DNA from: Chitinophagales bacterium
GTDB taxonomy: Bacteria > Bacteroidota > Bacteroidia > Chitinophagales > UBA8649
Assembly (NCBI GenBank): GCA_020635975.1
Contig: JACJYT010000010.1
Coordinates: 1-64,000 of the forward strand
Direction of reading: 5' to 3'
DNA: 64,000 bases
Shown: one piece after another, positions 51,823-62,300 of the stretch
Layout: each line of letters starts with the position of its first letter
Numbering within the stretch: position 1 is the first letter of the stretch
Translations under genes and position numbers: made by a program
Notes under the pieces: generated by a model
What the model was told of the DNA's origin: nothing
Seen by the model: the letters and a program-made list of their open reading frames with translations, nothing else
Database searches by the model: none

Positions 51823-53082
51823 GTGAAAAATTCTCAAATAAGATTGGTTGTAGTTCTCGGACTAATTGCCATAATGTGCATTGTTTCTGTTCAGTTTTAT
51901 TGGCTCAGAAAGGCTTACGATATTAAAGAAAGACAGTTTACAGAAACTATACATACTGCTTTGCAAAATGTTGCCGATAACTTAGCCAATATTAACGACG
52001 GCGTTTTAGGTAATGAAGATATTATTTCTCAACTTTCTAGCGATTATTTTGTGGTAAACATCAATGATGTTATTGATGCCAATACCTTAGAATATTATTT
52101 GAGAAATGAGTTTGAGAAGTTTCAGGTTAATTTGGATTTTGAGTACGCTATCTACGATTGTGGAAGTCACCAAATGGTATATGGTAACTATGTTAAATTG
52201 GAAGATAATAACAGAGAAGAAGAAATATCTACCTATCTACCAACCTATGATGAATATACCTATTATTTTGGTGTGTATTTTCCAACTAAGTCAAACTTTG
52301 TAATCAATAATTTACGCTTGAGTTTGGTCTTTAGTTTAATCCTTCTTTTAGCTGTGGTTTTCTTTAGTTATGCTATTTATGTTATTCTTCAACAAAAGAG
52401 ACTCTCCGAGTTGCAAACGGATTTTATAAATAACATGACCCACGAGTTTAAAACACCTATTTCCTCTATTTCCCTTTCTGCCGAAGCTATGCTCAAAGCC
52501 AAAGAGGTTCAAGATAGTCTTCGCTTAACGAACTATACCAAGATTATTAAGGAACAAACGGATCGACTTAATTTACAAGTAGAAAAAGTTCTTCAAATTG
52601 CTCATTTAGAAGCTAACGACTTGGTTCTTAAGCCAGAGCGCATAGATTTGGTAGATTTGCTACACACCGTTATTAGAGGAGCAAAGCTCAACTATGAAAA
52701 ATTGCATGGAACCATAGAGCTAAATTGCAATTTAAGTCAATGTTATATTACTGCAGATAAAACACACCTCACGAATATCTTACACAATCTTTTAGATAAT
52801 TCCTTGAAATACAATAACAATGTACCTAAGGCAATTTTTAGTTTATCTCAAAATCAGCAGGGAATTGTATTGAGTTTAAAAGATAATGGCATAGGAATTG
52901 ATGACAAATATTTAAAGCAGTTATTTGATAAATTTTTTAGAGTCCCAACAGGCAATGTGCACAATGTAAAAGGCTTCGGTTTAGGATTGTTTTATGTAAA
53001 GCAAGTTATTGATAAACATAATTGGCAAATCAAGCTAGAATCTAAATTGCATGAGGGAACAGAAATAAAGATATGTATATGA
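51823..53082 (+). CDS. Two-component sensor histidine kinase
   Basis: 419 residues from GTG 51823 (MKNSQIRLVVVLGLIAIMCIVSVQFYWL, first membrane helix). A periplasmic sensor of about 130 residues is followed by a second helix (~163-190) with no HAMP domain. The kinase core has H207 in NNMTHEFKTPISS (H box), NILHNLLDNSLKY (N box), LKDNGIGI (G1) and GFGLGLFYVKQV (G2). Overlaps the response regulator by ATGA. This layout is common in Bacteroidota kinases. Signal unknown. Confidence 0.93.
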   Translation: MKNSQIRLVVVLGLIAIMCIVSVQFYWLRKAYDIKERQFTETIHTALQNVADNLANINDGVLGNEDIISQLSSDYFVVNINDVIDANTLEYYLRNEFEKFQVNLDFEYAIYDCGSHQMVYGNYVKLEDNNREEEISTYLPTYDEYTYYFGVYFPTKSNFVINNLRLSLVFSLILLLAVVFFSYAIYVILQQKRLSELQTDFINNMTHEFKTPISSISLSAEAMLKAKEVQDSLRLTNYTKIIKEQTDRLNLQVEKVLQIAHLEANDLVLKPERIDLVDLLHTVIRGAKLNYEKLHGTIELNCNLSQCYITADKTHLTNILHNLLDNSLKYNNNVPKAIFSLSQNQQGIVLSLKDNGIGIDDKYLKQLFDKFFRVPTGNVHNVKGFGLGLFYVKQVIDKHNWQIKLESKLHEGTEIKICI

Positions 53083-53762
53083 AAGAGTTAAAGATTTTAT
53101 ATGTAGAAGACGACCCAAGTTTAGCTTTTATTACTAAGGAGGAATTAAGCGCTGAATCGTATCAAGTAGTACATTGTGCCGATGGCGAAGAAGCTATCAA
53201 AGAATTTGAAATACAGCATTTTGATATGGCAATTCTAGATATTATGCTTCCAAAAGTAGATGGTTTTGCAATAGCTACGCACATAAGAAAGAAAAATGAA
53301 GAAATGCCTATTTTGTTTTTGTCGGCCAAGTCTTTAGAAGAAGATAGATTAAAAGGATTTTCTATTGGGGCCGACGACTACCTTACCAAGCCATTTAGTA
53401 TGGATGAACTGCTCTTTAAAATTAAAGTATTTTTGAAAAGAAGAAAACTACTGGTAGAAGGAACAGTAAGTAGCTTTGAAATAGGTAAGTATAGTTTTGA
53501 ACCAAACAATCTTCTATTGAAGTGTGAAGATTATATTCAAGAATTAACGGCAAAGGAAGCCGACTTGCTGGCCTTGTTTGTTGCTAGTCCAAAGCAAACC
53601 ATTAAACGCGAAGACATCTTGGTTAAACTATGGGGGAAGAACGATTATTTTTTAGGTAGGAGCTTAGACGTATTCATTTCTAGATTAAGAAAGTATCTAT
53701 CCAAAGATGCCGCTATAGAAATTCAAACAGTTCGCGGTGTTGGCTTTCGAATGGAATACTAA
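53079..53762 (+). CDS. OmpR/PhoB-family response regulator
   Basis: 227 residues from ATG 53079, sharing ATGA with the kinase stop; an ATG two codons upstream (53073) is possible. Receiver with D11/D12 (YVEDDPS), phospho-acceptor D54 (MAILDIMLPKVDG), S (LFLSAKS) and K (YLTKPFS). The C-terminal winged helix contains LTAKEADLLALFVASPKQTIKREDILVKLWG and DVFISRLRKYLS...IQTVRGVGFRMEY. It regulates transcription in response to its cognate kinase. Followed at once by a strong terminator. Confidence 0.95.
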   Translation: MKELKILYVEDDPSLAFITKEELSAESYQVVHCADGEEAIKEFEIQHFDMAILDIMLPKVDGFAIATHIRKKNEEMPILFLSAKSLEEDRLKGFSIGADDYLTKPFSMDELLFKIKVFLKRRKLLVEGTVSSFEIGKYSFEPNNLLLKCEDYIQELTAKEADLLALFVASPKQTIKREDILVKLWGKNDYFLGRSLDVFISRLRKYLSKDAAIEIQTVRGVGFRMEY

Positions 53763-53763
53763 A

Positions 53764-53797
53764 AAAAAACCTCCGACCTTTAGGCGGAGGTTTTTTT
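53764..53797. terminator. Terminator after the two-component operon
   Basis: AAAAAACCTCCG - ACCTTTAGG - CGGAGGTTTTTT; also usable by the convergent lipoprotein gene ending at 53815. Confidence 0.92.
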
Positions 53798-53814
53798 CTA
53801 TTTTGAGTTTTTCA

Positions 53815-54381
53815 CTACTTCGTACCAACCATAGTAATAGTTCCAGCTAAAGCACCAGACATTACCAAAGTACTATTTAAAGTGTTATCGTCAATTTTAG
53901 TTCCGTCCACCTTGAAAGTCAATTCAACTGGTAAAGGAAATCCTAAACCTAAATCAACTTCAGTAATGATTGAAGTACTTGGCACATTGTAAGTATTACC
54001 ATCTACACTAGCTTCAATACTAACTTCTAAAGGTAAATCTACTGCAGAACCAACAATTGTTGCAGAAACATCTAAACTTACCTCAATTCTAATTTTATCT
54101 GGCTTCCCATTTACAGTTGCAACACTAGTAGTCGTGTTTCCATTAGAATTTGATAATCCACCTGAACCAGTGTAAACTACATCGTAGTTTCCAGCAAATT
54201 TTGCATTCGAAGCAGTTGCACAATCTTCACCTTCATATCCAATCGGACAATCAGAACTTGTGTTTTCGCAAACGCCATCAACACAGATATATCCTGCTGG
54301 GCAATATTCGTCTTTACACTCTTCTTTTTTACAAGCGGCTAACAACACTAAGGTCATTAAAATAGGAAATAATTTTTTCAT
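53815..54381 (-). CDS. EGF-like Cys-rich lipoprotein, unknown
   Basis: 188 residues. Lipobox LAAC17 (MKKLFPILMTLVLLAACKKE), then a cysteine-rich segment with EGF-like spacing (CKDEYCPAGYICVDGVCENTSSDCPIGYEGEDC, residues ~22-54). The C-terminal ~130 residues are beta-rich with FAGNYDVVYTGSGG and repeated DKIRIEVSLDVSATIVG-type strands, resembling small lipocalin-like Bacteroidota lipoproteins. I do not recognise a specific function. It is likely anchored at the outer membrane. Confidence 0.7.
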   Translation of the reverse strand: MKKLFPILMTLVLLAACKKEECKDEYCPAGYICVDGVCENTSSDCPIGYEGEDCATASNAKFAGNYDVVYTGSGGLSNSNGNTTTSVATVNGKPDKIRIEVSLDVSATIVGSAVDLPLEVSIEASVDGNTYNVPSTSIITEVDLGLGFPLPVELTFKVDGTKIDDNTLNSTLVMSGALAGTITMVGTK

Positions 54382-54463
54382 TGATTTTAAATTTTTTTTG
54401 TGAATTTAAATTAAAAATTTCAAATGTCCTACATTCTTTAACATTTAACTAGTGTAAATATCC

Positions 54464-54471
54464 TATTTTTG
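54464..54471 (+). promoter_or_regulatory. -7 box for mtaB
   Basis: TATTTTTG, full match, 10 bases before ATG 54482; the leader would be only a few bases. Confidence 0.55.
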
Positions 54472-54481
54472 CACTTCTTAT

Positions 54482-55816
54482 ATGTATTACAATAGAAGAG
54501 TAGCATATTATACCTTGGGCTGTAAGCTTAATTTTTCGGAAACCTCTGCTATTAGTAGAAGTCTTCAAGATAATGGCTATACTAAAGTTGACTTTTCTGA
54601 GTTAGCAGATTTTTATGTTGTAAATACCTGTTCCGTTACCGAAAATGCAGATAAGAAATGCAAACAAATTGTAAAGCAAGCTAAGAAAACGAATCCTGAT
54701 GCAAAGGTTATTATAATTGGCTGCTATGCCCAATTAAAACCTGAAGAAATTGCCAGTATTAAAGGAGTAGATTTAGTTCTTGGTGCAAATGAAAAGTTTA
54801 AACTCCATGAGCACTTAGAAAATATTGAGGAGCTTAGTAATAAAAAGCTAATTGCGGGTGCAATTAAAGAAGTTTCTTTTTATTCAGAAGCTTATTCCTT
54901 CGGAGAAAGGACAAGAAGTTTTGTGAAAGTTCAAGATGGATGCGATTATTTTTGTAGTTTTTGTACGATACCTTTGGCACGTGGACGAAGCAGAAGTGCT
55001 TCTGTTGAAAAAACCCTTGCTTTAGTAGAAGAAGTAGCTAAAACCAAGGTCAAAGAAATAGTTTTGACGGGAGTGAATATAGGTGATTTTGGAAAGTCGG
55101 AGGATGGTAAAAAAAGAGGTTCTGAGAATTTTTATCAACTAATTCAAGCTTTGGATAAGGTCTCCGGAATTGAGCGATTTAGAATTTCTTCTATAGAACC
55201 CAATCTTCTTCGATCGAATATTATAGAATTTGTTGCTAAATCGAATCATTTTGTACCCCATTTTCATATTCCCTTGCAAAGTGGTTCGGATCTTCTCTTG
55301 CAAAAGATGCGAAGAAAATATGATACTAGCTTGTATCGTAAAAGAATTGAAAAAATTAAGAGTTTAATGCCTCATTGTTGCATTGGAGTAGACGTAATAG
55401 TAGGTTTTCCTGGCGAAAGCGATGAAGAATTTGCAAAGACTTTAGACTTCCTCAAAGAATTGGATGTTTCCTATTTGCATGTTTTTACCTATAGTGAAAG
55501 AGCCAACACAAAAGCGGTATTAATGGGAGAGGTGGTGCCTTTAGAGAAGAGAAGAGAAAGAAGCAAGATTTTGAGAATTCTATCCGAGAAGAAAAAAAGA
55601 GCCTTTTACAGTCAATTTATTGGTACAGAACAAAACGTTCTCTTAGAAGCAGAAAATGAAGAGGATAGGATGTTTGGTTTCACCGAAAACTATATTAAAG
55701 TTAGTCTGCCTTATAATGAAGATTTAGTTAACACTATTCAACGTGTAAGACTAGACGAAATATCGAATTCTGGAGTGGTAAAGGCTAGTCTAGTTTTAAA
55801 CGAATCTTGGGTTTAA
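54482..55816 (+). CDS. mtaB: tRNA t6A37 methylthiotransferase MtaB
   Basis: 444 residues. N-terminal UPF0004 domain with cluster cysteines (YYTLGCKLNFSE, VNTCSVTENADKK, IIIGCYAQL). The radical SAM domain has C154-x3-C158-x2-C161 (DGCDYFCSFC). TIPLARGRSRS and the TRAM-like end fit MtaB rather than MiaB (CKLN start). It adds a methylthio group to t6A at tRNA position 37. lgt follows 10 bases later. Confidence 0.94.
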   Translation: MYYNRRVAYYTLGCKLNFSETSAISRSLQDNGYTKVDFSELADFYVVNTCSVTENADKKCKQIVKQAKKTNPDAKVIIIGCYAQLKPEEIASIKGVDLVLGANEKFKLHEHLENIEELSNKKLIAGAIKEVSFYSEAYSFGERTRSFVKVQDGCDYFCSFCTIPLARGRSRSASVEKTLALVEEVAKTKVKEIVLTGVNIGDFGKSEDGKKRGSENFYQLIQALDKVSGIERFRISSIEPNLLRSNIIEFVAKSNHFVPHFHIPLQSGSDLLLQKMRRKYDTSLYRKRIEKIKSLMPHCCIGVDVIVGFPGESDEEFAKTLDFLKELDVSYLHVFTYSERANTKAVLMGEVVPLEKRRERSKILRILSEKKKRAFYSQFIGTEQNVLLEAENEEDRMFGFTENYIKVSLPYNEDLVNTIQRVRLDEISNSGVVKASLVLNESWV

Positions 55817-55826
55817 ATTATAATTT

Positions 55827-57017
55827 ATGAATTTTATTTTTTTAAGAGCTTACGCTACCTTACCGGAGTTTTTTAATGCTTTGTTTCAAACGGATGCTTT
55901 TCCTAATATACCCTTCAATACCTATGGTTTTTTCGTAGCTATGGGCTTTATGGTTGCTGCTATTACAGCCTCAATTGAGTTAAAGAGGAAAGGCGAACTC
56001 GGACTTATACAGCCTATTCCAACTACAGAGCTTGTTGGGGCAAAACCTAAATGGAATGATTTTGTTTTTCCTTCTCTATTGTGGTTCTTTATTGGGATGA
56101 AGTTTCTCGGTGCTTTGCTACATGATAGAAGTTTGTTAACTCAAGGACAAGAAACAGTTGCCTATTTGTTTTCATCAAATGGTTATCCTATTTATGGATT
56201 TATTAGCGCTGCCTTAGCCTGTGCATTTACTTATTATAAAATCAATAAAGAAGCCTTAGCAGAACCAAAAGAAATTAAGACCAATATACAGCCTCAGGAG
56301 CTGATTGGCGAGTTAGTTTTTGTTGCTGCTCTTTTTGGAGTAGTTGGCGCAAGTGTTTTTGAGATTATTCAGCCCAATTCAGACATGACCTTGTTAGAGT
56401 TGTTTAGTAACCCAATGAATTTCTTAAGTGGTTTAACAATTTATGGTGGACTTAGCTTTGGAATTCTTGGAGTGGGCATCTATGCTTGGTATCGTAAAAT
56501 TAAACCTTTCGTTCTGTTTGATTCGCTTTCTCCGGGCTTTATTTTAGCTATGGCTTTTGGTAGAATGGGCTGTCATTTTAGTGGTGATGGTGATTGGGGT
56601 ATTGTTAGTTCGAATCCGCCTCCTGCTTGGTTGCCAAAGTATTTCTGGAGTAATACTTATGCCCATAATGTAATTAGTGAAGGCGAACGAATAGCAGATT
56701 GTGTGGGTCCTTATTGCTATGAACTAGCGCAAGGCGTTTTTCCTACAGCCATCTATGAAATTATCATGTTTTTGATTTTATTTTTAATTATGTGGGCGCT
56801 TAGAAAAAAAGTAACTCATCTACCTGGCTTTATGTTTATGCTCTTATTTGTTGTAAGCGGAATTGAGCGTTTCCCTATTGAAATCATTCGTGTTACGGAT
56901 AGATTTTCGTCATTTTTTAATTTGTCGCAAGCACAAATTATTTCTGTTGGAATGATAATCGTTGGAGCAGCTGGGATGATTTATCTGGCTAATAGATATA
57001 AACTTAGAAAAGTTTAA
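55827..57017 (+). CDS. lgt: Prolipoprotein diacylglyceryl transferase
   Basis: 396 residues, longer than the ~290 of E. coli but usual for Bacteroidota. Multi-spanning. Key blocks: NTYGFFVAMGF, IYGGLSFG, and FGRMGCHFSGDGDWG containing the conserved catalytic Arg and His; a final GIERFPIEIIR. Lgt transfers diacylglycerol to the lipobox Cys at the inner membrane, the first step for lipoproteins such as GldJ, the PHP and VWA proteins here. Probably co-transcribed with mtaB. Confidence 0.95.
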   Translation: MNFIFLRAYATLPEFFNALFQTDAFPNIPFNTYGFFVAMGFMVAAITASIELKRKGELGLIQPIPTTELVGAKPKWNDFVFPSLLWFFIGMKFLGALLHDRSLLTQGQETVAYLFSSNGYPIYGFISAALACAFTYYKINKEALAEPKEIKTNIQPQELIGELVFVAALFGVVGASVFEIIQPNSDMTLLELFSNPMNFLSGLTIYGGLSFGILGVGIYAWYRKIKPFVLFDSLSPGFILAMAFGRMGCHFSGDGDWGIVSSNPPPAWLPKYFWSNTYAHNVISEGERIADCVGPYCYELAQGVFPTAIYEIIMFLILFLIMWALRKKVTHLPGFMFMLLFVVSGIERFPIEIIRVTDRFSSFFNLSQAQIISVGMIIVGAAGMIYLANRYKLRKV

Positions 57018-57030
57018 AAATAGTTTAGAC

Positions 57031-57066
57031 AAACAAAAGCCCTAGAATCATCTAGGGCTTTTGTTT
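57031..57066. terminator. Bidirectional terminator, lgt / VWA gene
   Basis: AAACAAAAGCCCTAGA - ATCA - TCTAGGGCTTTTGTTT, a 16-bp perfect stem between convergent genes. Confidence 0.92.
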
Positions 57067-57083
57067 TTAAAGACTAGTCTGGG

Positions 57084-58493
57084 CTATTTCTTTTTCTTTA
57101 TCTCATATGTGGTCATCTTGTTCGATTTTTGAATATATTCTTGTTCTTCCGTACTCAAGTTTTCATAATCATCCAAGGATATAGAATAATTTTTGTTGGC
57201 TACTTTTTGGCGTTCTATCTCCTCAGAACTTCCAAATTTTTCTTCACTCAATTTGATGTATTCCGCATTCTTCTCTAATATTTCTTTAGCAATTTCAAAG
57301 TTCCCTCTGTCAATTTCTTCAGCCGCTTCTTCCATTTGTAAATTCGATTCAAAAAGAGTTATTTGCTTCATCGTTAGTTTGTTAAAGCTGTTTTCTACAA
57401 GTGCTAGATCATTTATCGGACGAATGCTGTTCATATTTTCCATATGAACTTTTTCTACTTTTTCCTTACTTAAATCTTCAAAATCAACTAGGCTTGTAAA
57501 AACTAAATCATCTTTATAGAAGGCGTCTAGACTAAATTTAAACAGAACTGCCTTTGTTTCTTCAGAGTACATTTCCCCTAAATTTATGCTTACGGTATTT
57601 GGACTTGCATCATAAGTATAACCATACACTCTCTCTAATTGCAAGGCTGCACCTGGATAGTTCACTTCTAACACGACATTTTTCGCAACTAAGGAAAGAA
57701 GTCCGTTCATTTCTTTTTCGAAAATTGCAGGAATTTCCTTAGCCTCGTTTATAAAATAATAGTTTCCTCTTCCTTGTTCTGCAAGCTCGGTCATGAGGTC
57801 CTCATTAAAACCAGTTCCTATTCCAAAAGTAGAAAGAGAAATATTCTCATTTTTTTTCCATGAAGCAGCAATTTTTGCTAATTCAATTTCGTCGGTAATC
57901 CCTTCATTAGCAAGTCCATCCGAAAGTAAAAAAACTCGATTAATATAATCTGCTTTGTAGTTTTCTTTAACAGCTTCAAAGCCTTTAATCATGCCACCAC
58001 TTAGAAAAGTACTTCCCCCACTATTAATTCTTTTAATCTTAGCAATAATTTCTTCCTTGTTAGTGGCAGCGCTAGCCGCGTGTACTACTTGAACGCCATC
58101 TTCATAGCTAATAATCGAAACATAATCTACAGCAGAAAGAAGGTTTACAGCTTGAATTGCAGCATCTTTGGCATAATCTAGCTTTTCACCTTCCATAGAA
58201 CCACTTCTGTCTATTACAATGGATAGATTTAAGGGAGTTCGTTGCGCTTCTTTTTTGAAAAAATCGGCTTTTAGTTCTGTATATAAGTAAACGTGATATC
58301 TCGGTTCGTCTATGTAGTAGTAGGCATTGTCGATGGAAGCAAGAAAGGTTAAACTGCCATTTTTGCTCGTTTGCACTTCTTGGTTTGCTTCTATTTTTTC
58401 AGAAGTTTTGAGCGTATTCGAATTTTCTTCTTGCTTGGGTTTACAAGAGCTCCATAATAGAAATAGTAAAAATAAGGCACTGAAGTTTTTCAT
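57084..58493 (-). CDS. VWA-domain lipoprotein
   Basis: 469 residues. Lipobox SSC17 after MKNFSALFLLFLLW. A von Willebrand A domain follows, with the metal site DRSGSMEGEKL, later T (GGSTFLSGG) and D (LLSDGLANEG). The layout resembles YfbK-type VWA proteins. The C-terminal ~170 residues are helical and charged, ending in Lys-rich YEIKKKK. Likely a protein-protein adhesion or scaffold module on the cell envelope. Partner unknown; no adjacent MoxR ATPase. Confidence 0.85.
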   Translation of the reverse strand: MKNFSALFLLFLLWSSCKPKQEENSNTLKTSEKIEANQEVQTSKNGSLTFLASIDNAYYYIDEPRYHVYLYTELKADFFKKEAQRTPLNLSIVIDRSGSMEGEKLDYAKDAAIQAVNLLSAVDYVSIISYEDGVQVVHAASAATNKEEIIAKIKRINSGGSTFLSGGMIKGFEAVKENYKADYINRVFLLSDGLANEGITDEIELAKIAASWKKNENISLSTFGIGTGFNEDLMTELAEQGRGNYYFINEAKEIPAIFEKEMNGLLSLVAKNVVLEVNYPGAALQLERVYGYTYDASPNTVSINLGEMYSEETKAVLFKFSLDAFYKDDLVFTSLVDFEDLSKEKVEKVHMENMNSIRPINDLALVENSFNKLTMKQITLFESNLQMEEAAEEIDRGNFEIAKEILEKNAEYIKLSEEKFGSSEEIERQKVANKNYSISLDDYENLSTEEQEYIQKSNKMTTYEIKKKK

Positions 58494-58609
58494 AGAGATG
58501 GATTTTAAGTTAAGATGTGTTTCAACGTAAATTCCACAACAATTGGTACTCGAAATGCTAATATATCTTGTTTTTTAACAAATATTTGTTTTTAGATTCT
58601 ATTCGATCT

Positions 58610-59245
58610 CTAGAAAAAAGGATTGTTTTTTTTCTCAAATCCTATTTGAGTTTTTTGTCCATGGCCATTGTAAACAAGCGTATCGTCGGGTAAAGTAAAG
58701 AGCTGTTCTTGGATAGACTTAAGCAATAGCGAATGGTTTCCTCCAGGAAGGTCTGTCCTTCCAATACCCATAAAGAATAGCACATCACCGGCAATTACCA
58801 AGTTGTCTGCTTGACTATAAAAACTTAGACTTGCAGGAGAGTGTCCTGGAGTAAATAAAGCTTTTAGACTGCTTGTGCCAAATTCTATTAGATCGCCTTC
58901 TTCTATAAATTTTTCTATTTCTGGTGAAGCTTCAAAGTTAAAACCATACATCTTACCATGAAGTGGGGCAGCATCCAATACAGCTTTTTCTCCTTGGTGT
59001 GCTTCTAGAACTAGCTGGTATTCCTTAGCGATAAAAGCATTGCCACAGATGTGGTCGAGATGACAATGGGTGTTTAGTAGTCTAACTGGCTTCAGATTTT
59101 CTTTTTGAATAAAGCTCTTTATTTGTTTCCTTTCGTTTTCGCTATAGCAGCCTGGGTCTATAATGATGCACTCTTTTGTTTCGTCATAAAGTATATAAGT
59201 ATTCTCTTGAAAAGGATTAAAGGAGAAAGAAGCAACATGGATCAT
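58610..59245 (-). CDS. Metallo-beta-lactamase-fold hydrolase (GloB-like)
   Basis: 211 residues. FSFNPFQENTYILYDETKECIIIDPG, THCHLDHICG (HxHxDH), TPGHSPASLSFY, VIAGDVLFFMGIGRTDLPGG and YNGHGQKTQIG hold all metal ligands of the glyoxalase II-like family. It may act as hydroxyacylglutathione hydrolase-like thioesterase or on another thioester. Cytoplasmic. Divergent from the TolB-like gene. Confidence 0.88.
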   Translation of the reverse strand: MIHVASFSFNPFQENTYILYDETKECIIIDPGCYSENERKQIKSFIQKENLKPVRLLNTHCHLDHICGNAFIAKEYQLVLEAHQGEKAVLDAAPLHGKMYGFNFEASPEIEKFIEEGDLIEFGTSSLKALFTPGHSPASLSFYSQADNLVIAGDVLFFMGIGRTDLPGGNHSLLLKSIQEQLFTLPDDTLVYNGHGQKTQIGFEKKNNPFF

Positions 59246-59335
59246 TTTTGTTCGTTTAGTAAAAGCTTAGCAAATTTTATAAAATTAAATTATAGTATAC
59301 AAACTATTCTATGTAATTTTCGTTTTGAATAAGAT

Positions 59336-62300
59336 ATGCCGAAAAACTTAATAAACATAGTACTTGTAGTTCTTCTAGCAGTATTTAGTTCTTGCTACAC
59401 AAGCGAAGTATTCGGACAAGCTTCACAAATATCTTTCGGGAAGAATCGAGTGCAATATAAGGACTTTGATTGGCAGTTTTACGAAACAGACAACTTCAGA
59501 ATCTATTTTTATCAAGGAGGTCAAGATATCGGCAAGTATGTCATTCTAAGCTCTGAAAAGTGTTTGTCGGAGGTTAATGAACTACTAAATTTTAAGCTTT
59601 CGAAGAAGCTGGATATTATTGTTTACAATGATATTTCAGATATGCATCAAACTAATATTGGTATTAAGAATGATGTTGAAAGTATAAGTGGTACGGTTCA
59701 CCTTAAGAACAACAAACTGTTTATTTATTTTAACGGAAAGCATAGCGAAATAGATAGACAAATTAAAGAAGGCATTGCTCGTTTATACTTGGCAAAAATG
59801 AAGTCGGGAACCGGATTTCAAGAAGTAGTACAAAATACTTTTACCATGAACTTGCCTTTTTGGTTTACAGAAGGTTTAGTAAAGTATACGGGAAATAACT
59901 GGGATACCAAATTAGAGAACGATTTACGTCAAGGCATTTTATCAGGTCGTTTTAATAATTTATCTAAACTAAAGCCAGAAGAGCAAGTTTTGGTAGGGCA
60001 TTCGATTTTTAGGTATATCGAGGATAATTACGGCGAAGAAGCAGTTGCCAATTTACTTTATTTGGCGAAAGTGAATAGAAGTGTAGAAAGTGCTTTTCTC
60101 TTTGTTACTGGAAAATATATGAACAGTGTGCTAGAAGATTGGTACAGGAAGAATAATGAAAGATTCAAGCAGGAACTTGCCCAATTCGAAAGCTTAGATG
60201 AAGAGGCCATTCTAGCACTGAAGAAAAAAAAGGATTTTAAAAATTATCAGGCTAAGCTAAGTCCCGATGGTCGCTATCTTGCTTATACCTCTAATGCTCT
60301 TGGAAGATGGAAGGTGATGGTTTATGACTTGCAAGAAAAGAAAACTCGAATAATTATGAAGGGGGGATTTAAAACGGTTTCTTTGGAAACGGATTTGTCG
60401 GCCCCTATGTTGGCTTGGGAGCCCAAGGGCAAAAAACTAAGTGTAATTTACGAGAAAAGAGATTTTTTCTACATTAAGCATTTTGATTCAGAAAATTTTG
60501 AAGTAGAAGCTAAAGCTGAAATTTTGAATAAGTTTCAGAAAGTATTTGATTTTGCTTATGCAGAGGATAGTAGAAATCTTTATCTCTCGGCAATGCAGAA
60601 GGGGCAAATTGATATCTTTAAATATTATTTACCCTCCAACAAGCTTACTAACATTACCAACGATTTTTATGATGATTTACAAGTAAGTTACTTTAATAGC
60701 GAAGGCAGATCCGGAGTTTTATTCATTTCCAACAGACCAGATGATCTTTTGCTAAGTGCACGCCTAGACACCCTTTTGCCCAACGCTAAATTTGATGTTT
60801 TCTTTTACGATGAGAATAATCCTTTTCAAGCTCTTACTCAAATTACACAGACGCCATTAGCAAATGAAAGCCTGCCACAAGCTTTTAATGATAGCACTTA
60901 CACATTTTTGAGCGATATGACGGGGATAAATTCTCAATATGTTGGTGAAATTATATCGCAAAAAGTCGGGGACAGAAGAAAGTATGTTTATTCTGTCAAT
61001 GAGACGGATAGATTAGATTCAATAGAAATAGATTTAGACAAAAACTTAGAAGATGCTTTGGCTCAAGATCAAAGTTTAAAAGAAATTATTTCAACAAGTA
61101 TAGTTCCAGTTTATAAACTTAAAGGAAGCAACCAACTTTATAAAAAGTATTATGAAAGTATGGAGGAGATTTCTTTGGGGAAATATTGCGAGCAACAAGT
61201 GGAATTTTTAAAGCATAATAACAAAGCAAGTTTTTTGCTTCAAGATAAAGACTTTAGTTATGCAGGAATCGATGACAGTTCTTCCTTTATTCTAGAACAG
61301 CTTGATGAATGGGAAAAAAACCAAGCCGTTCAGGTGGAAAAGATAGAGTTAAGAAAAGATACAGCCTTTGTAGAGCCAATTCGAACGCCAATTTTTCAGA
61401 GTAAGTTTGATACTTGGGAAAGTATATCTGAAGCGCATAAAAAGGCCTTTCTTAATGAGTTGCCAAGTGCAGAAAGCGGACAAGAAGATACGGGATATAA
61501 ATTTTCTAGAACTAGACAATATTTCTTGAAATTTATGACAGAGGATATATCCTTTAGTTTGGATAATTCCTTATTGGTGAATAGTTATCAAGCCTTTAAT
61601 CCAGGAAACCCAGTATTCAATCAGCCCAGTTTAAATAGTATGATTCGTTTTGGTATAACCGATTTATTTGAAGATCATAAGATTCATGGAGGCATCCGAT
61701 TACCTTTTAATTTCAGGGGTTCAGAAATTTATATTAGCTATGAAAACTTTAAAAAGAGATGGGATAAAAGTTTGACCTATTATCGCAAGTCGAATTCGGA
61801 AGATGTGGATGATGTAAGTAGGAATAATCAAAGTATAGGAAATTCTGTTCCTGGAACTATCAACACAAGAACAAATTTAGTAGAATCGCAACTCAAATAT
61901 CCTTTTAATCAATTGAACAGTATGCGCTTCAAATTAGGATTTAGAAATGATAGGAATATTGTTAAAGCAAGTGATATTACGACTTTGCAAATGCCTAATT
62001 CGAGTAGTAATTGGCTTTATTCTAGAGTGGAATTTGTACACGATCACACCCTGAATGTTGCAAAAAACATTAAGAATGGTTTACGACTTAATGTGTATTA
62101 CGAATTTCAAAAGGAAATACCAACTAGAGAAGATGAAGTTCTAAATCAGAGTGTTCAACTACCGGTTTTTAATAATTCTTATCTAATGCTTTGGGGTTTT
62201 GATGCCAGACATTACCAAAAGCTATATAAAACTATTATTTGGGCTAATAGGTTGGCCTATAGTTCTTCCGTAGGAACAAAAAAGATGATTTATTATTTAG